DNA of 22,125 nt from positions 1-22,125 of IMG/VR virus record IMGVR_UViG_3300042541_003418; one strand, written 5' to 3'. A model generated the notes under the pieces. That model saw nothing but the letters and a program-made list of their open reading frames with translations. It made no database searches and was not told where the DNA came from. The position numbers and the translations under genes were made by a program. Source of the DNA: a virus. This document shows positions 1 through 7,056 of the stretch, piece by piece (position 1 is the first letter of the stretch; each line of letters starts with the position of its first letter).

Positions 1-1900
1 TCCATACTTTGCTTCGCCACAAAAAGATTGGATAGACCGGAATTGATTCCGGCTGTGTGCCTTTGGGCTCAAGACTGGATGCCTCCGTCTTGCGATTTCC
101 GGTGGCCCCTCAGGTGAATGAGTTGGCACTACCGCTTCCCGATGAGTAATCTGCTAGCCGATGGTCATCGCCTATTTGCCCTGCGTGTCCTTCCACGCCG
201 CTATCCAAAAGAGTTTTTGACAGGCTAGCGCGCACTTCAGACGCGCTGGGGTTTCTTTGTGGTCTGGGGATACCCTATGCGTGCTTGGCGCGCCGTTAGG
301 AGGCGACAATAGGACTACTACGCCCTCAAACGCACACTCTCTCCCCTCCTGCTTGCCGCATTATTCCTCACGTGGTGGTCGCGACACTTCGTGCTAACTC
401 AAGGCACCCCGGATGGCAACTCCGTCCACTAAGCTAGACTGGCCTGTCAAAAGTGTGTGCGGCCCGGCCCGCACTGGGTAGCCCGATGTAGCTACGGTAG
501 AGTGATCCCGGCCTAACGGTGATGAGCCGCAGACCGGGCTATTCTCATACGACACCCGTGGCGGGGTTTCCAAAACCGCCATCGTATATTTCGCCTTTGG
601 TGGCCGGATTCGTCCTGTTGAAAGAGATTGATGGTGGGAATGCCCGCTATTACGCCAAAGGACGGTTGAGCCTTACCAGTTACGGGGTGCCCTTCCACTA
701 TCCGCGAAGAACACGATGGCCAACCTAAGGGACTGCTGCTCTCGTCATGTCTTCCCCCAGATTACCTCAGTCACAATGCCCAAACGCAATGTCGGGTTGC
801 CCGTAGGTGTAGGCGTCTCGCACTTTGGTCCATTCGTTATGGATTGCTGTCTCTAAGCACACCACATAACCACCATCAAAGATTTTTGTCAGCCGGGCGG
901 ATTGTCGAGGTCCCTCTCAGAAGTCGGAGGGCGACGGGACCGCCTAGCCTATTTAGAACGCGGCCTGATCAGGACTCCCACGCGGACTGGCATGGTGCGA
1001 AGGATCGGTCTACGGAGGCTTAGAACGCGGCATCAATGGGGAAATTCCTTGAGTAGCCCGAGGGCGAATAGCTCCCATGATCACTGGAGGAAGTTCTTTT
1101 CCTTGTAGCTCGCTGTTATTGCACCGAGCGGCGACTGACAAAAGAGGTTTGTGCGCGAGAGGCTTCGCTTCCGACGAAGAGCAAAATACTCGCCGATTCG
1201 CTATCCTCGTATGGCCATGGGAATGTTTTTGCGATCACAGAACCAGTAGCCTACACGCACAAAGTGAATTCCGAGAGGAAGGGCTAATTCTTACCGTGAG
1301 ACTAAACACGGCATATAGAATCGCAGCGCAGTCTACGCCGTCTGGGCCTATCTCGGAAAATGCACTCCCGCACCCTGTGGTGGAGGAGATAGAATCCTCT
1401 CCTACGCATGGTAGGTGGAAAGAAGTGCAGCGACCCCTTCGCCTTTGGTAGGGGGCTATCTCTCACCGCCCATCCCATTGCTGGGCGCACCCGCTGGTGT
1501 CGTTTGAATGGCGGACTGCCGTTACGCTGTTGAAAAAAGATTAGGGGTTGCGATCCACCCCAAAAGTCCCGCCTCTTTTACACCGTAAGGCGGCAACGCA
1601 ACCCGGACGCATCCGGGTCAAGAACTTGCTCATGTCCTTTTTCCTAACTCCCGTTAGGATACTCGGTTTGGTCACCCGCCATGAAAACACTGCGCGCGGG
1701 CTTTAGAAGATGTCAATAAACGTATTGAGTAGACCGACTGGTTGGTTACAGTCCCGAATCTCAAAAGTGGTTGGCGGGCTGACCCGCGCTGTGGAAGAAC
1801 GACTGGCTGGCTGAACGACTCATCTGACTACTCGCACAATCTACACTGTTTCTAACGGAGATCAAGACAAATCTGATGCGAGACTGAAGATTTTTTCTGA
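1..1900 (+). ncRNA. Putative large structured non-coding RNA region
   Basis: This stretch of nearly 2 kb has no convincing protein: its open frames are short and of low-complexity, non-protein-like composition. A search for tRNA T-loops on both strands found none that folds. It does contain long nested arms whose stems stack directly on one side: 547-552/582-587 with 559-564/576-581; 896-900/940-944 with 904-907/932-935 and 912-916/927-931; 1348-1354/1386-1392 with 1365-1368/1382-1385. Simple hairpins include 37-52, 70-92, 458-475, 1601-1618, 1642-1659 and 1774-1787. Plus strand is favoured because several stems use G-T wobbles there (414/424, 601/654, 635/646, 1509/1521), but I looked mainly in that orientation. 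By rough estimate, simple 5-6 bp hairpins occur near chance frequency; the long nested arms exceed it. Phages are known to carry giant RNAs such as GOLLD and ROOL; I cannot assign this to either. Boundaries are uncertain and the RNA may begin left of the window. No cognate promoter is seen inside it. Confidence 0.45.
953..1031 (+). repeat. 12-base direct repeat TTAGAACGCGGC
   Basis: TTAGAACGCGGC is present twice, at 953-964 and 1020-1031, 67 bases apart inside the non-coding region. The flanks differ, so this is not a simple tandem duplication. In a structured RNA, such repeated single-strand-to-stem junctions can be a recurring tertiary module; that is only a suggestion. Confidence 0.5.
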
Positions 1901-1931
1901 CTGACTTAACGACTGCGCTGGGCAAAGAACG

Positions 1932-1962
1932 AAAAACCGAGGCACTTTTGAGGTGGCTCGGT
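1932..1962 (-). terminator. Rho-independent terminator of the leftward operon
   Basis: Read on the minus strand, a stem of six pairs (1957-1962 with 1936-1941), one mismatch and three more pairs (1953-1955 with 1943-1945) closes a 7-base loop and runs straight into a T5 tract (A at 1932-1936 on the plus strand). It lies about 260 bases beyond the stop of the 98-residue gene and no other gene lies between, so it is placed to end the leftward transcript. On the plus strand it lacks a T tract. Confidence 0.75.
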
Positions 1963-2219
1963 CTTGAGGGGCGGGTGATAAACTCGTATCTTACTTGGTG
2001 CCCCTAGACCGTGCGACTGAACTGATTCAGCCATTTCGATTCGCACGTCAACGATGTGACGGTAATATCGGATTGGACTGGATACAGTTGACGCATTGGT
2101 GGACTAACTGAGATTACACGGAAATCTTGAAAATGTCTACAAAAATCTCTTACAAGAACAGCCCGAGTCGCGCAACCTGTTGACAAGCCGTAAGCTACAT
2201 TACGTCTTTTCTTGTCTGG
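1963..2219 (-). other. Structured 3' untranslated region of the leftward operon
   Basis: Between the last leftward gene and the terminator I see no protein gene. A 60-codon frame using a TTG start is present but is not protein-like. The segment holds a strong arm: 2010-2016 pairs with 2041-2047 (7 perfect pairs), then 2017-2021 pairs with 2026-2030 around the tetraloop 2022-2025. There are also small hairpins at 2046-2061, 2077-2088 and 2111-2127. It would form a structured tail on the mRNA and could stabilise it or be released as a small RNA. Confidence 0.4.
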
Positions 2220-2516
2220 TCAAACCGAATCTGCGTCAAGCCGAGCGGATTCCGACAGCGCGTTTAGCGTGTCTTGATGCTCGCTTGCTTGTTTCTCTAG
2301 ACTGATTACGTCACTGTCTCGCAGTTCTTCCACAAGTTCTCCATAAAGCGTGGAGACCACAGACTGAATGACTGGCTGAATGTCCTCTGAGGGGATCATC
2401 GTGACCCCAATGTCCTCCATGGTATAAAAGACCGTGACGGGCACAAAGTTTTCGTAGCCCTCGTCAGGCGGCAGTTCAGAGGGGAACGAGTAGAGGGTGT
2501 CTGGCGTGTTAGGCAT
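2220..2516 (-). CDS. Hypothetical phage protein, 98 residues
   Basis: I do not recognise a family. The product is short and acidic, with a Pro/Asp-rich N-terminal third (residues 1-25), a beta-rich middle (about 26-45) and a helical, Glu/Asp-rich C-terminal half (about 50-95) that could form a coiled coil. No signal peptide or membrane segment is visible. It is the last gene of the leftward unit. Its ATG follows the previous stop by 13 bases. It has its own promoter candidate overlapping the end of the upstream gene, with the -10 hexamer TAGCCT exactly 7 bases from the ATG, so a leaderless message is possible. There is no clear Shine-Dalgarno sequence. Confidence 0.7.
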   Translation of the reverse strand: MPNTPDTLYSFPSELPPDEGYENFVPVTVFYTMEDIGVTMIPSEDIQPVIQSVVSTLYGELVEELRDSDVISLEKQASEHQDTLNALSESARLDADSV

Positions 2517-2553
2517 GGAAGAGAGGCTATCAGTTATGCTCGATGTCTGTCAA
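2517..2553 (-). promoter_or_regulatory. Promoter, leaderless type, for the 98-residue gene
   Basis: On the minus strand TTGACA (2553-2548) is followed after 18 bases by TAGCCT (2529-2524), then exactly 7 bases to the ATG at 2516. The -35 box lies inside the end of the upstream coding region. The layout matches the dUTPase promoter, which argues against chance; the 18-base spacer is slightly long. Confidence 0.5.
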
Positions 2554-2931
2554 GAGTTTTCTAATCTGATTCGCGGTGCGACTTTCAGTTTCGCCAGAGC
2601 AGTCGAGTTCGGAGTGGTATTCCTCAAGCAGGGGTTTCGCCCGATCAATCAGCGCGTTTTTGGTGACCAGCTCAGCCTCAAGCTCTTCAGCGCGCTCCTG
2701 CCACGTAATAGCAGAGCCACCGTGCCCCCAGCCGTCAGAGCGATACCAGACGGACCGGTAAATGGACGAGGGGTCATTCCCCATGATGCCAGCCGCGCGG
2801 CAGGCGTGGGCGTTCAAAGTGCGCTCGGCTAGGGACACGGTGTCCATCAGCTCGATGTTCGTATCAAAAATGGTCGTCGCCAGTTGCTCTGCCATGTGGC
2901 AGGTTAGCCCGGGATGGAAGGTATTACTCAT
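2530..2931 (-). CDS. Hypothetical phage protein with C-terminal coiled coil
   Basis: The product has 133 residues and no family I recognise. The N-terminal 55 residues contain two His and two Cys but no clean metal motif. The middle is Gly/Ser/Trp-rich (about 55-75). Residues 77-130 are strongly helical with many Glu, Lys and Leu, consistent with a coiled coil or helical hairpin. The ATG overlaps the last bases of the upstream membrane-protein gene (ATGAGTAA shared), so translation is probably coupled. It sits in the run of small unknown genes at the promoter-distal end of the replication module, a usual place for host-interaction genes, though that is inference only. Confidence 0.7.
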   Translation of the reverse strand: MSNTFHPGLTCHMAEQLATTIFDTNIELMDTVSLAERTLNAHACRAAGIMGNDPSSIYRSVWYRSDGWGHGGSAITWQERAEELEAELVTKNALIDRAKPLLEEYHSELDCSGETESRTANQIRKLLTDIEHN

Positions 2932-3130
2932 GACCGAGGGGCGAGAGACTATCTTTGTCGAAAATCTTGCAGCGGTAGATGGAGCACCATAACCCAGAAC
3001 CCAGTAGCAGAAGCGCGGCGATTGCGTAGTCCTCTACGTTTCCTCTTTGTATTGCCCACCCCCCAGCAAACGCCATCAGAAGCGACATGGCCAAAGGCGT
3101 GTGCGAGAGAATCAGATAAAGTATTTTCAC
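2924..3130 (-). CDS. Small membrane protein, 68 residues
   Basis: Two hydrophobic segments are visible, residues about 3-27 (rich in Leu, Ile, Ala, Gly) and 33-52 (IAALLLLGSGLWCSIY), joined by a short polar loop and followed by a charged tail. This predicts a two-helix inner-membrane protein. The start is GTG, overlapping the upstream stop as GTGA, so expression depends on that gene. Its 3' end overlaps the next ATG by 8 bases. Two-helix phage proteins include holins and inhibitors of host envelope functions, but with no endolysin gene beside it I do not assign a function. Confidence 0.65.
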   Translation of the reverse strand: MKILYLILSHTPLAMSLLMAFAGGWAIQRGNVEDYAIAALLLLGSGLWCSIYRCKIFDKDSLSPLGHE

Positions 3131-3588
3131 GGCTGCGCCTCCACGACCGAGGCAATGATGTCAGCAGCCACTCCCGGCGCGGCCTTCTTCGCGACTTCAT
3201 CCATCTTCGCCATCTTCTCCTCCGCGCTCCTCAAGATGCGGTGAAAGTCGCCCGTGAGCCAAAGCACCATCATGTCAAGTCTCTTGAGGTCCACCATTTC
3301 CAGACCGTCATCCCCCTCGATCCCCTCTTTTTCATTTCGCGCAGTGCGGGCCATATCGTAGCCTGCGAAGGACACAGATTTCGTGTTAGCATTCATGCCG
3401 ACAAAACCCATGTGGATAATTGGCTTCTCAGGGGCATCCTCGGGATATTCTGCCGCGCCCACGGACCAGAGGTCGGGGTTATCGGCATCCTGCTCGATGA
3501 AATGGGTGATTTCCATTTCCTCTAGTGTATCTTCGAGGATTTGAAGCGCCTTAGACAGTTCTGGGTTGGTCGGTTTGAGTTCAATCAT
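3127..3588 (-). CDS. Hypothetical phage protein, 153 residues
   Basis: No family is recognised. The protein is acidic. Residues 1-40 look helical and then change to a short beta-rich segment (about 40-75) containing IIHMGFVGMNANTKSVSFAG. A helical C-terminal half follows, with many Met and Lys (about 100-150). No membrane segment is seen. A short GAGG-like ribosome-binding sequence lies about 12 bases before the ATG, at the end of the upstream gene. It is coupled by a GTGA overlap to the downstream small membrane protein, so the two could work together. Confidence 0.7.
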   Translation of the reverse strand: MIELKPTNPELSKALQILEDTLEEMEITHFIEQDADNPDLWSVGAAEYPEDAPEKPIIHMGFVGMNANTKSVSFAGYDMARTARNEKEGIEGDDGLEMVDLKRLDMMVLWLTGDFHRILRSAEEKMAKMDEVAKKAAPGVAADIIASVVEAQP

Positions 3589-3602
3589 GGGGGTAATTTT
3601 CC

Positions 3603-3854
3603 TCAGAGATTCGCCGCCTCAAGACTAGCCGCGAGAATACGTCGAGCATACTCCGTGGTGTCAGCCCACTGGACTTCTCGGATAACCTGCCCGCTCTTCG
3701 TGTTCACGAGACGCACACAGTTCGGGCCGAACGCGGCAGAGAATGGGCCGTCTGGGACGGAGGCTTCATCGAAAATCTCGGCAACATCATCGGGAATGAA
3801 GAGTTCGCACTGATCTGCGGTAGCTGGCTGAGCGGCTGGAATAATAGGGATCAT
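3603..3854 (-). CDS. Hypothetical phage protein, 83 residues
   Basis: The product is a small acidic protein with a Pro/Ala-rich start and alternating beta-like segments, including PDGPFSAAFGPNCVRLVNT at about residues 34-52, then a helical tail. No known motif is seen. The gene lies 9 bases after the upstream stop and 14 bases before the next gene, all in one direction, so it is almost certainly co-transcribed. A TAATTT element 6 bases before the ATG resembles a -10 box but has no -35 partner. The function is unknown. Confidence 0.65.
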   Translation of the reverse strand: MIPIIPAAQPATADQCELFIPDDVAEIFDEASVPDGPFSAAFGPNCVRLVNTKSGQVIREVQWADTTEYARRILAASLEAANL

Positions 3855-3863
3855 GATTGTAAA

Positions 3864-4325
3864 TTACTTGGGTGGGTTGAGAGACAGAAGAAAATTGCGC
3901 ACGGCCTGCCACTCGGGATTTTGATAGGCAGAGTCCACATAGATGCGAAGCGCGCCGGGGTCATGGCGACGAGAATTGGAATTGATGAACTGTTGGGCAG
4001 CAATCTCCGTGAAGAATGGCTGGACGGTTTCCCAGCGATCTACATAGCCGGTTTTGAGGTAATCTGAGAACTCCTCATCCTCTTCCTTTGAAAGATAGCC
4101 CTTAACATCCAGCTGCTCCAGCCGCTCAATCTGCGCGGGGTCTGTGACTTCCTCTCCGTCATTAGTGCTGTTTACCCAGATGCAGTTGTCACAAAAATCC
4201 ATGTCCATGCCGTCCTGTCGGACCTTCTTTTGGACTAGGAAGATGGGAAATGAGGTCATCCGGTTATCCTGAGTCGCAAGACTAGCGGCGATATCGATTA
4301 GGGCTTGAGGGATTTCTGTGGTCAT
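3864..4325 (-). CDS. Hypothetical phage protein, about 153 residues
   Basis: No family is recognised. The N-terminal part has a Cys pair (FCDNCIWVN, about residues 43-51) inside a beta-rich stretch. A helical, acidic middle follows (about 75-100), then a segment with IYVDSAYQNPEWQAVRNFL near the C terminus. I chose the second ATG at 4325 because the promoter's -10 hexamer covers the first ATG (4334) and leaves exactly 7 bases to the second. If translation uses the first ATG, the protein gains only Met-Ala-Val. No Shine-Dalgarno sequence is seen for either. It opens the transcription unit of small genes ending at the terminator. Confidence 0.7.
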   Translation of the reverse strand: MTTEIPQALIDIAASLATQDNRMTSFPIFLVQKKVRQDGMDMDFCDNCIWVNSTNDGEEVTDPAQIERLEQLDVKGYLSKEEDEEFSDYLKTGYVDRWETVQPFFTEIAAQQFINSNSRRHDPGALRIYVDSAYQNPEWQAVRNFLLSLNPPK

Positions 4326-4360
4326 AACGGCCATTCTGCTTGATTTTACACTGATGTCAA
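4326..4360 (-). promoter_or_regulatory. Promoter, leaderless type, for the small-gene operon
   Basis: On the minus strand TTGACA (4360-4355) is followed after 16 bases by CAGAAT (4338-4333) and then 7 bases to the ATG at 4325. It lies in the 48-base gap after the polymerase gene, one of the few intergenic gaps in this run, which supports a real promoter. Confidence 0.6.
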
Positions 4361-4373
4361 GAGCAAAGCGTAA

Positions 4374-7040
4374 TCAAGCGGCTGGCGCGCTGGACATTGC
4401 GGCGGGTGTTTCGGCTAGACCTGTCTCGGTCTTCTCCCCAGCCTCTTTAAGCTCAGACAGCTTCATGTAGATCTTGGCCGTCTGAACGCCGATTTCCTGA
4501 GCGAATATGCATGAGCCTTCCTTCTTGACGCCCTTGACAATCACCATATCCATCTCCTCCGGCAATCGCCCATTTGCCACAAAGATCTGATCAATGGTTT
4601 TGTTGAAGAAGCGGATGGAGATTTCCCCTGTTTCATCCGTGAGGGTGAATCGGAACATGTCATTCCCAGCTTTGCTCTTAGACTTGATCGGCTCTTTCAC
4701 AAACCCGATGAGACGGACCTTATCCTCCTGTTTGGCTGCCTCGGCATCAGCTACGGACATCAGGCCGTCAACCTCTTCCCCAAAGATTCCGCGCAGGGTT
4801 TCCGAGTAGGAGTAGCCGAGGATGGTGCGCTCGTAGAAGTAATTGGCCAGTCGCTCATTGCGACGATTCATCTCCCAGATCTCCTTGTACTTCAGATATT
4901 TCTTCTTGATGGTATCGAAACGGGTGGCGCGACTGAACAGCAGTTTACCCTTCTCGTCTTTGTTGTCTCTCAGATAGATAATGGCTTTAAGCACATCGTG
5001 ATTGATCTCAGGCTTGCCACTCAGAGTGATACAGATAGCTTTTTCCTTGTCAGTCAGTAGATTCCACGTGCATAGCTCAAGCACCAGCCGCGAGCGCGAC
5101 TCGCCATATCCCTCGATACAGCCCGCCTGAATCAAGGCGGAGCCAATGCCGATATTGAGCCCGGCGTTTTTGATAGCTTGGAAAATCTGAAATTTCGACA
5201 CAGTCTTTTTGAAGTCATCGCCACTCTTCACCACGTCTATGCGAAATGCGTCCAGCTTGCTCACAGACTTGTCGGATACCCCGCGAATCATGCTGAGGCC
5301 AAAACGAATGGATTTATCGTCTACGATGGTGAAATCGATAGAGGATTTCACTAGGTGTGGCGGCAAAAGAGTGAAGCCTCGCGAGCGCATTTCTTTTTCG
5401 ATCTGAGCGATGACCGTGTGGCCGTCCGCCTCGTTCTTAGACATGCGAAGAAGAGCCCAGTAGAACTGGATGGGGTGATTAGCCTTGAGGTAGAGGGTCC
5501 ATGCGACGATGATGGCGTAACAGGCGCTGTGAGATTTGTTGAAAGAGTAGCCGCCGGACTCTTCAGCGATTTTCAGAAGCAGGTCAACGATCTCGGGAGG
5601 ATGGCTATTCTTCTCGCACACCTCTGCAATCTTGGCCTTGACCTCGGGAACCTTGTCCACGAGTTTCTTGCCGAGGACCTTTCGCGCGCCTTCGGCCTCT
5701 TCTGCGGTCATGCCGACCTTGACCAACATGGCCAGATACTGCTCTTGAAAAAGACACACTCCGCCCGTTGGCCTTAGAATGTCATCGATCAGCGGGTGAA
5801 CCGACTTGAACTCCCCGGTCTTCAGGTAGTTGTTGTAGGTGTCCAAATAGGCAAAGGCACCCGGGCGAGCAATAGCGAGAAGCGCGCTAAGCTGTTCAAA
5901 GTTTTTCGGCGCGATCTTGGCGGCAGCATTGCCCTGCGCGAAAGTCTCCAACTGGAACACTCCATAGCGATAGCGGAAGTCCTGAAGGTAGGCGTAGATG
6001 GAGGGGTGGTGAACGTCGATCTTATCGCGGTCCAGCCCAATCAGTTTGCACGCGTCATGGACCACGTCTAGCGTGCGTAGCCCGAGGATATCCATCTTGA
6101 TGGAAATCTCTTGGGCCGAGTACATGTCGAAGCCCGTGACCAGCTCTTTGTCCGAGGACAGCTGGAGGGGCATCAGCTGATTGATCTTGCCATTCGTGAT
6201 GATAAGCGCGCTGGCGTGCTGGCCCTCGCCGCGATTCAGACCGGATAGACCCATGGAGATCTCGGCTGTTTCGGGATGAGATTCAGCCCACTCCTTGAGT
6301 CGCACATTGGCCTTATCCTCGTTATCAGACAGCGCATCTTCGATCTCTTGAGGGATGCCGAACTCGACCTCGACCAGCCCGCTCACCTCATTAGCCTGAT
6401 CCTCTGTGCCGCCCTCGAACGTCTTGAGAACGTCTTTGAGGAGGATCTTGGAGCTAAACGTGGTAGTGGTCAGCAGTTTGGAGGTCTGGCCGGGATAACG
6501 TGAATGGAGGTAGCTGAGGATTTCCGAGCGGCGGTAGAAGCTGAAGTCACAATCGATATCGGGCACCAGCCCACCGTCGATGTAGGTCACCCCGTCTATG
6601 ACCGTCTTCTTGGCGCGTGCCTTGGAGAGGAAGCGCGAAAAGAACAGGCCGTGCTCAATGGGGTCCAGATTCGTGATGCCCGTCAGATAGGACACGAGGG
6701 ATGAGCCGACAGAGCCGCGACCCGGGCCGCGCGGAATGCTGGACTCATCCGCAAAACGGCAAATGTCCCACACCATCACGATGTAGTTGGTGAAGCCGAG
6801 AAAGTCGATCATGTCCAGCTCAAACGTGACGCGCTCTCCATAGACCTTACGCTGGTCTGGCGAAAGACGCTTCAGCTTGTCCTTAAACCCGACGCGACAC
6901 AGCTGCTTGAGGAACTCAGTGTTATTGCAACCCGGCTTCGCGCCGACTGCCGCGCGCTGAGCGTCAGATATGTCAATAGAGGGCAGCACCACGCCTTGGA
7001 AAGGCAGCTTGGTTTGTGGCTGGATATTGCGGAGGATCAT
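4374..7040 (-). CDS. dnaE: DNA polymerase III alpha (DnaE-type) catalytic core
   Basis: This is the replicative polymerase core of the C family, 888 residues against about 1100-1160 for a full DnaE. Visible landmarks are PGRGS at 106-110, the palm aspartates in PDIDCDF (Asp161 and Asp163), the third catalytic Asp317 in KMDILG, the conserved ESGGYSFNKSHSACYA segment near residues 487-502, and a C-terminal OB-fold-like segment beginning at VRLIGFVKEP. The N-terminal PHP domain normally fused here is absent. The protein begins at the point where a DnaE continues after PHP (TKLPFQGVVLP), and the PHP part is a separate upstream gene. The proofreading exonuclease ends 16 bases upstream. The extreme C-terminal tau-binding region seems reduced. 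ATG is used without a clear ribosome-binding site. Confidence 0.95.
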   Translation of the reverse strand: MILRNIQPQTKLPFQGVVLPSIDISDAQRAAVGAKPGCNNTEFLKQLCRVGFKDKLKRLSPDQRKVYGERVTFELDMIDFLGFTNYIVMVWDICRFADESSIPRGPGRGSVGSSLVSYLTGITNLDPIEHGLFFSRFLSKARAKKTVIDGVTYIDGGLVPDIDCDFSFYRRSEILSYLHSRYPGQTSKLLTTTTFSSKILLKDVLKTFEGGTEDQANEVSGLVEVEFGIPQEIEDALSDNEDKANVRLKEWAESHPETAEISMGLSGLNRGEGQHASALIITNGKINQLMPLQLSSDKELVTGFDMYSAQEISIKMDILGLRTLDVVHDACKLIGLDRDKIDVHHPSIYAYLQDFRYRYGVFQLETFAQGNAAAKIAPKNFEQLSALLAIARPGAFAYLDTYNNYLKTGEFKSVHPLIDDILRPTGGVCLFQEQYLAMLVKVGMTAEEAEGARKVLGKKLVDKVPEVKAKIAEVCEKNSHPPEIVDLLLKIAEESGGYSFNKSHSACYAIIVAWTLYLKANHPIQFYWALLRMSKNEADGHTVIAQIEKEMRSRGFTLLPPHLVKSSIDFTIVDDKSIRFGLSMIRGVSDKSVSKLDAFRIDVVKSGDDFKKTVSKFQIFQAIKNAGLNIGIGSALIQAGCIEGYGESRSRLVLELCTWNLLTDKEKAICITLSGKPEINHDVLKAIIYLRDNKDEKGKLLFSRATRFDTIKKKYLKYKEIWEMNRRNERLANYFYERTILGYSYSETLRGIFGEEVDGLMSVADAEAAKQEDKVRLIGFVKEPIKSKSKAGNDMFRFTLTDETGEISIRFFNKTIDQIFVANGRLPEEMDMVIVKGVKKEGSCIFAQEIGVQTAKIYMKLSELKEAGEKTETGLAETPAAMSSAPAA

Positions 7041-7056
7041 GCGTGGTGGTTTGGTC

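Larger units (their letters stand above)
1736..2374 (+). repeat. Cluster of GACTG pentamers
   Basis: GACTG occurs on the plus strand at 1736, 1801, 1882, 1899, 1911, 2015, 2076, 2300, 2362 and 2370, with extra GACT copies at 1817, 1826, 1903 and 2102. By chance fewer than one GACTG is expected in this length on one strand. The 9-mer GACTGGCTG is found at 1801 and 2370. The cluster spans the end of the non-coding region and runs into the 98-residue gene. It could be a protein-binding repeat array, part of a replication origin, or a relic of slippage; nothing in the sequence decides between these. Confidence 0.5.

Noticed and set aside
479-541. tRNA-like element with TAGCCCG/CGGGCTA closing stem
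   Set aside because: The enclosed 49 bases are too short and lack a T-loop. A single 7-pair helix over this span is expected by chance, so I list it only as possible RNA structure.
724-842. Eleven-base tetraloop receptor (CCTAAG at 724-729 with TATGG at 838-842)
   Set aside because: The flanking strands do not form the required helices on both sides.
394-1490. Several short open frames on both strands, including one of 124 codons at 1077-1451
   Set aside because: Composition is not protein-like, starts lack ribosome-binding sites, and the frames overlap predicted RNA arms.
1869-1896. Plus-strand terminator (AAATCT/AGATTT then T run)
   Set aside because: The stem is AT-rich with a 13-base loop and competes with the helix 1831-1836/1877-1882; too weak to call.
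2004-2186. Open frame of 60 codons on the minus strand
   Set aside because: Needs a TTG start, has no ribosome-binding site, and lies in a structured tail with a hairpin of 12 pairs.
1-2219. tRNA genes
   Set aside because: I looked for TTCRANY T-loops on both strands. The only matches (near 2036 plus, near 1503 minus) have no 5-pair T-stem and no clover-leaf.
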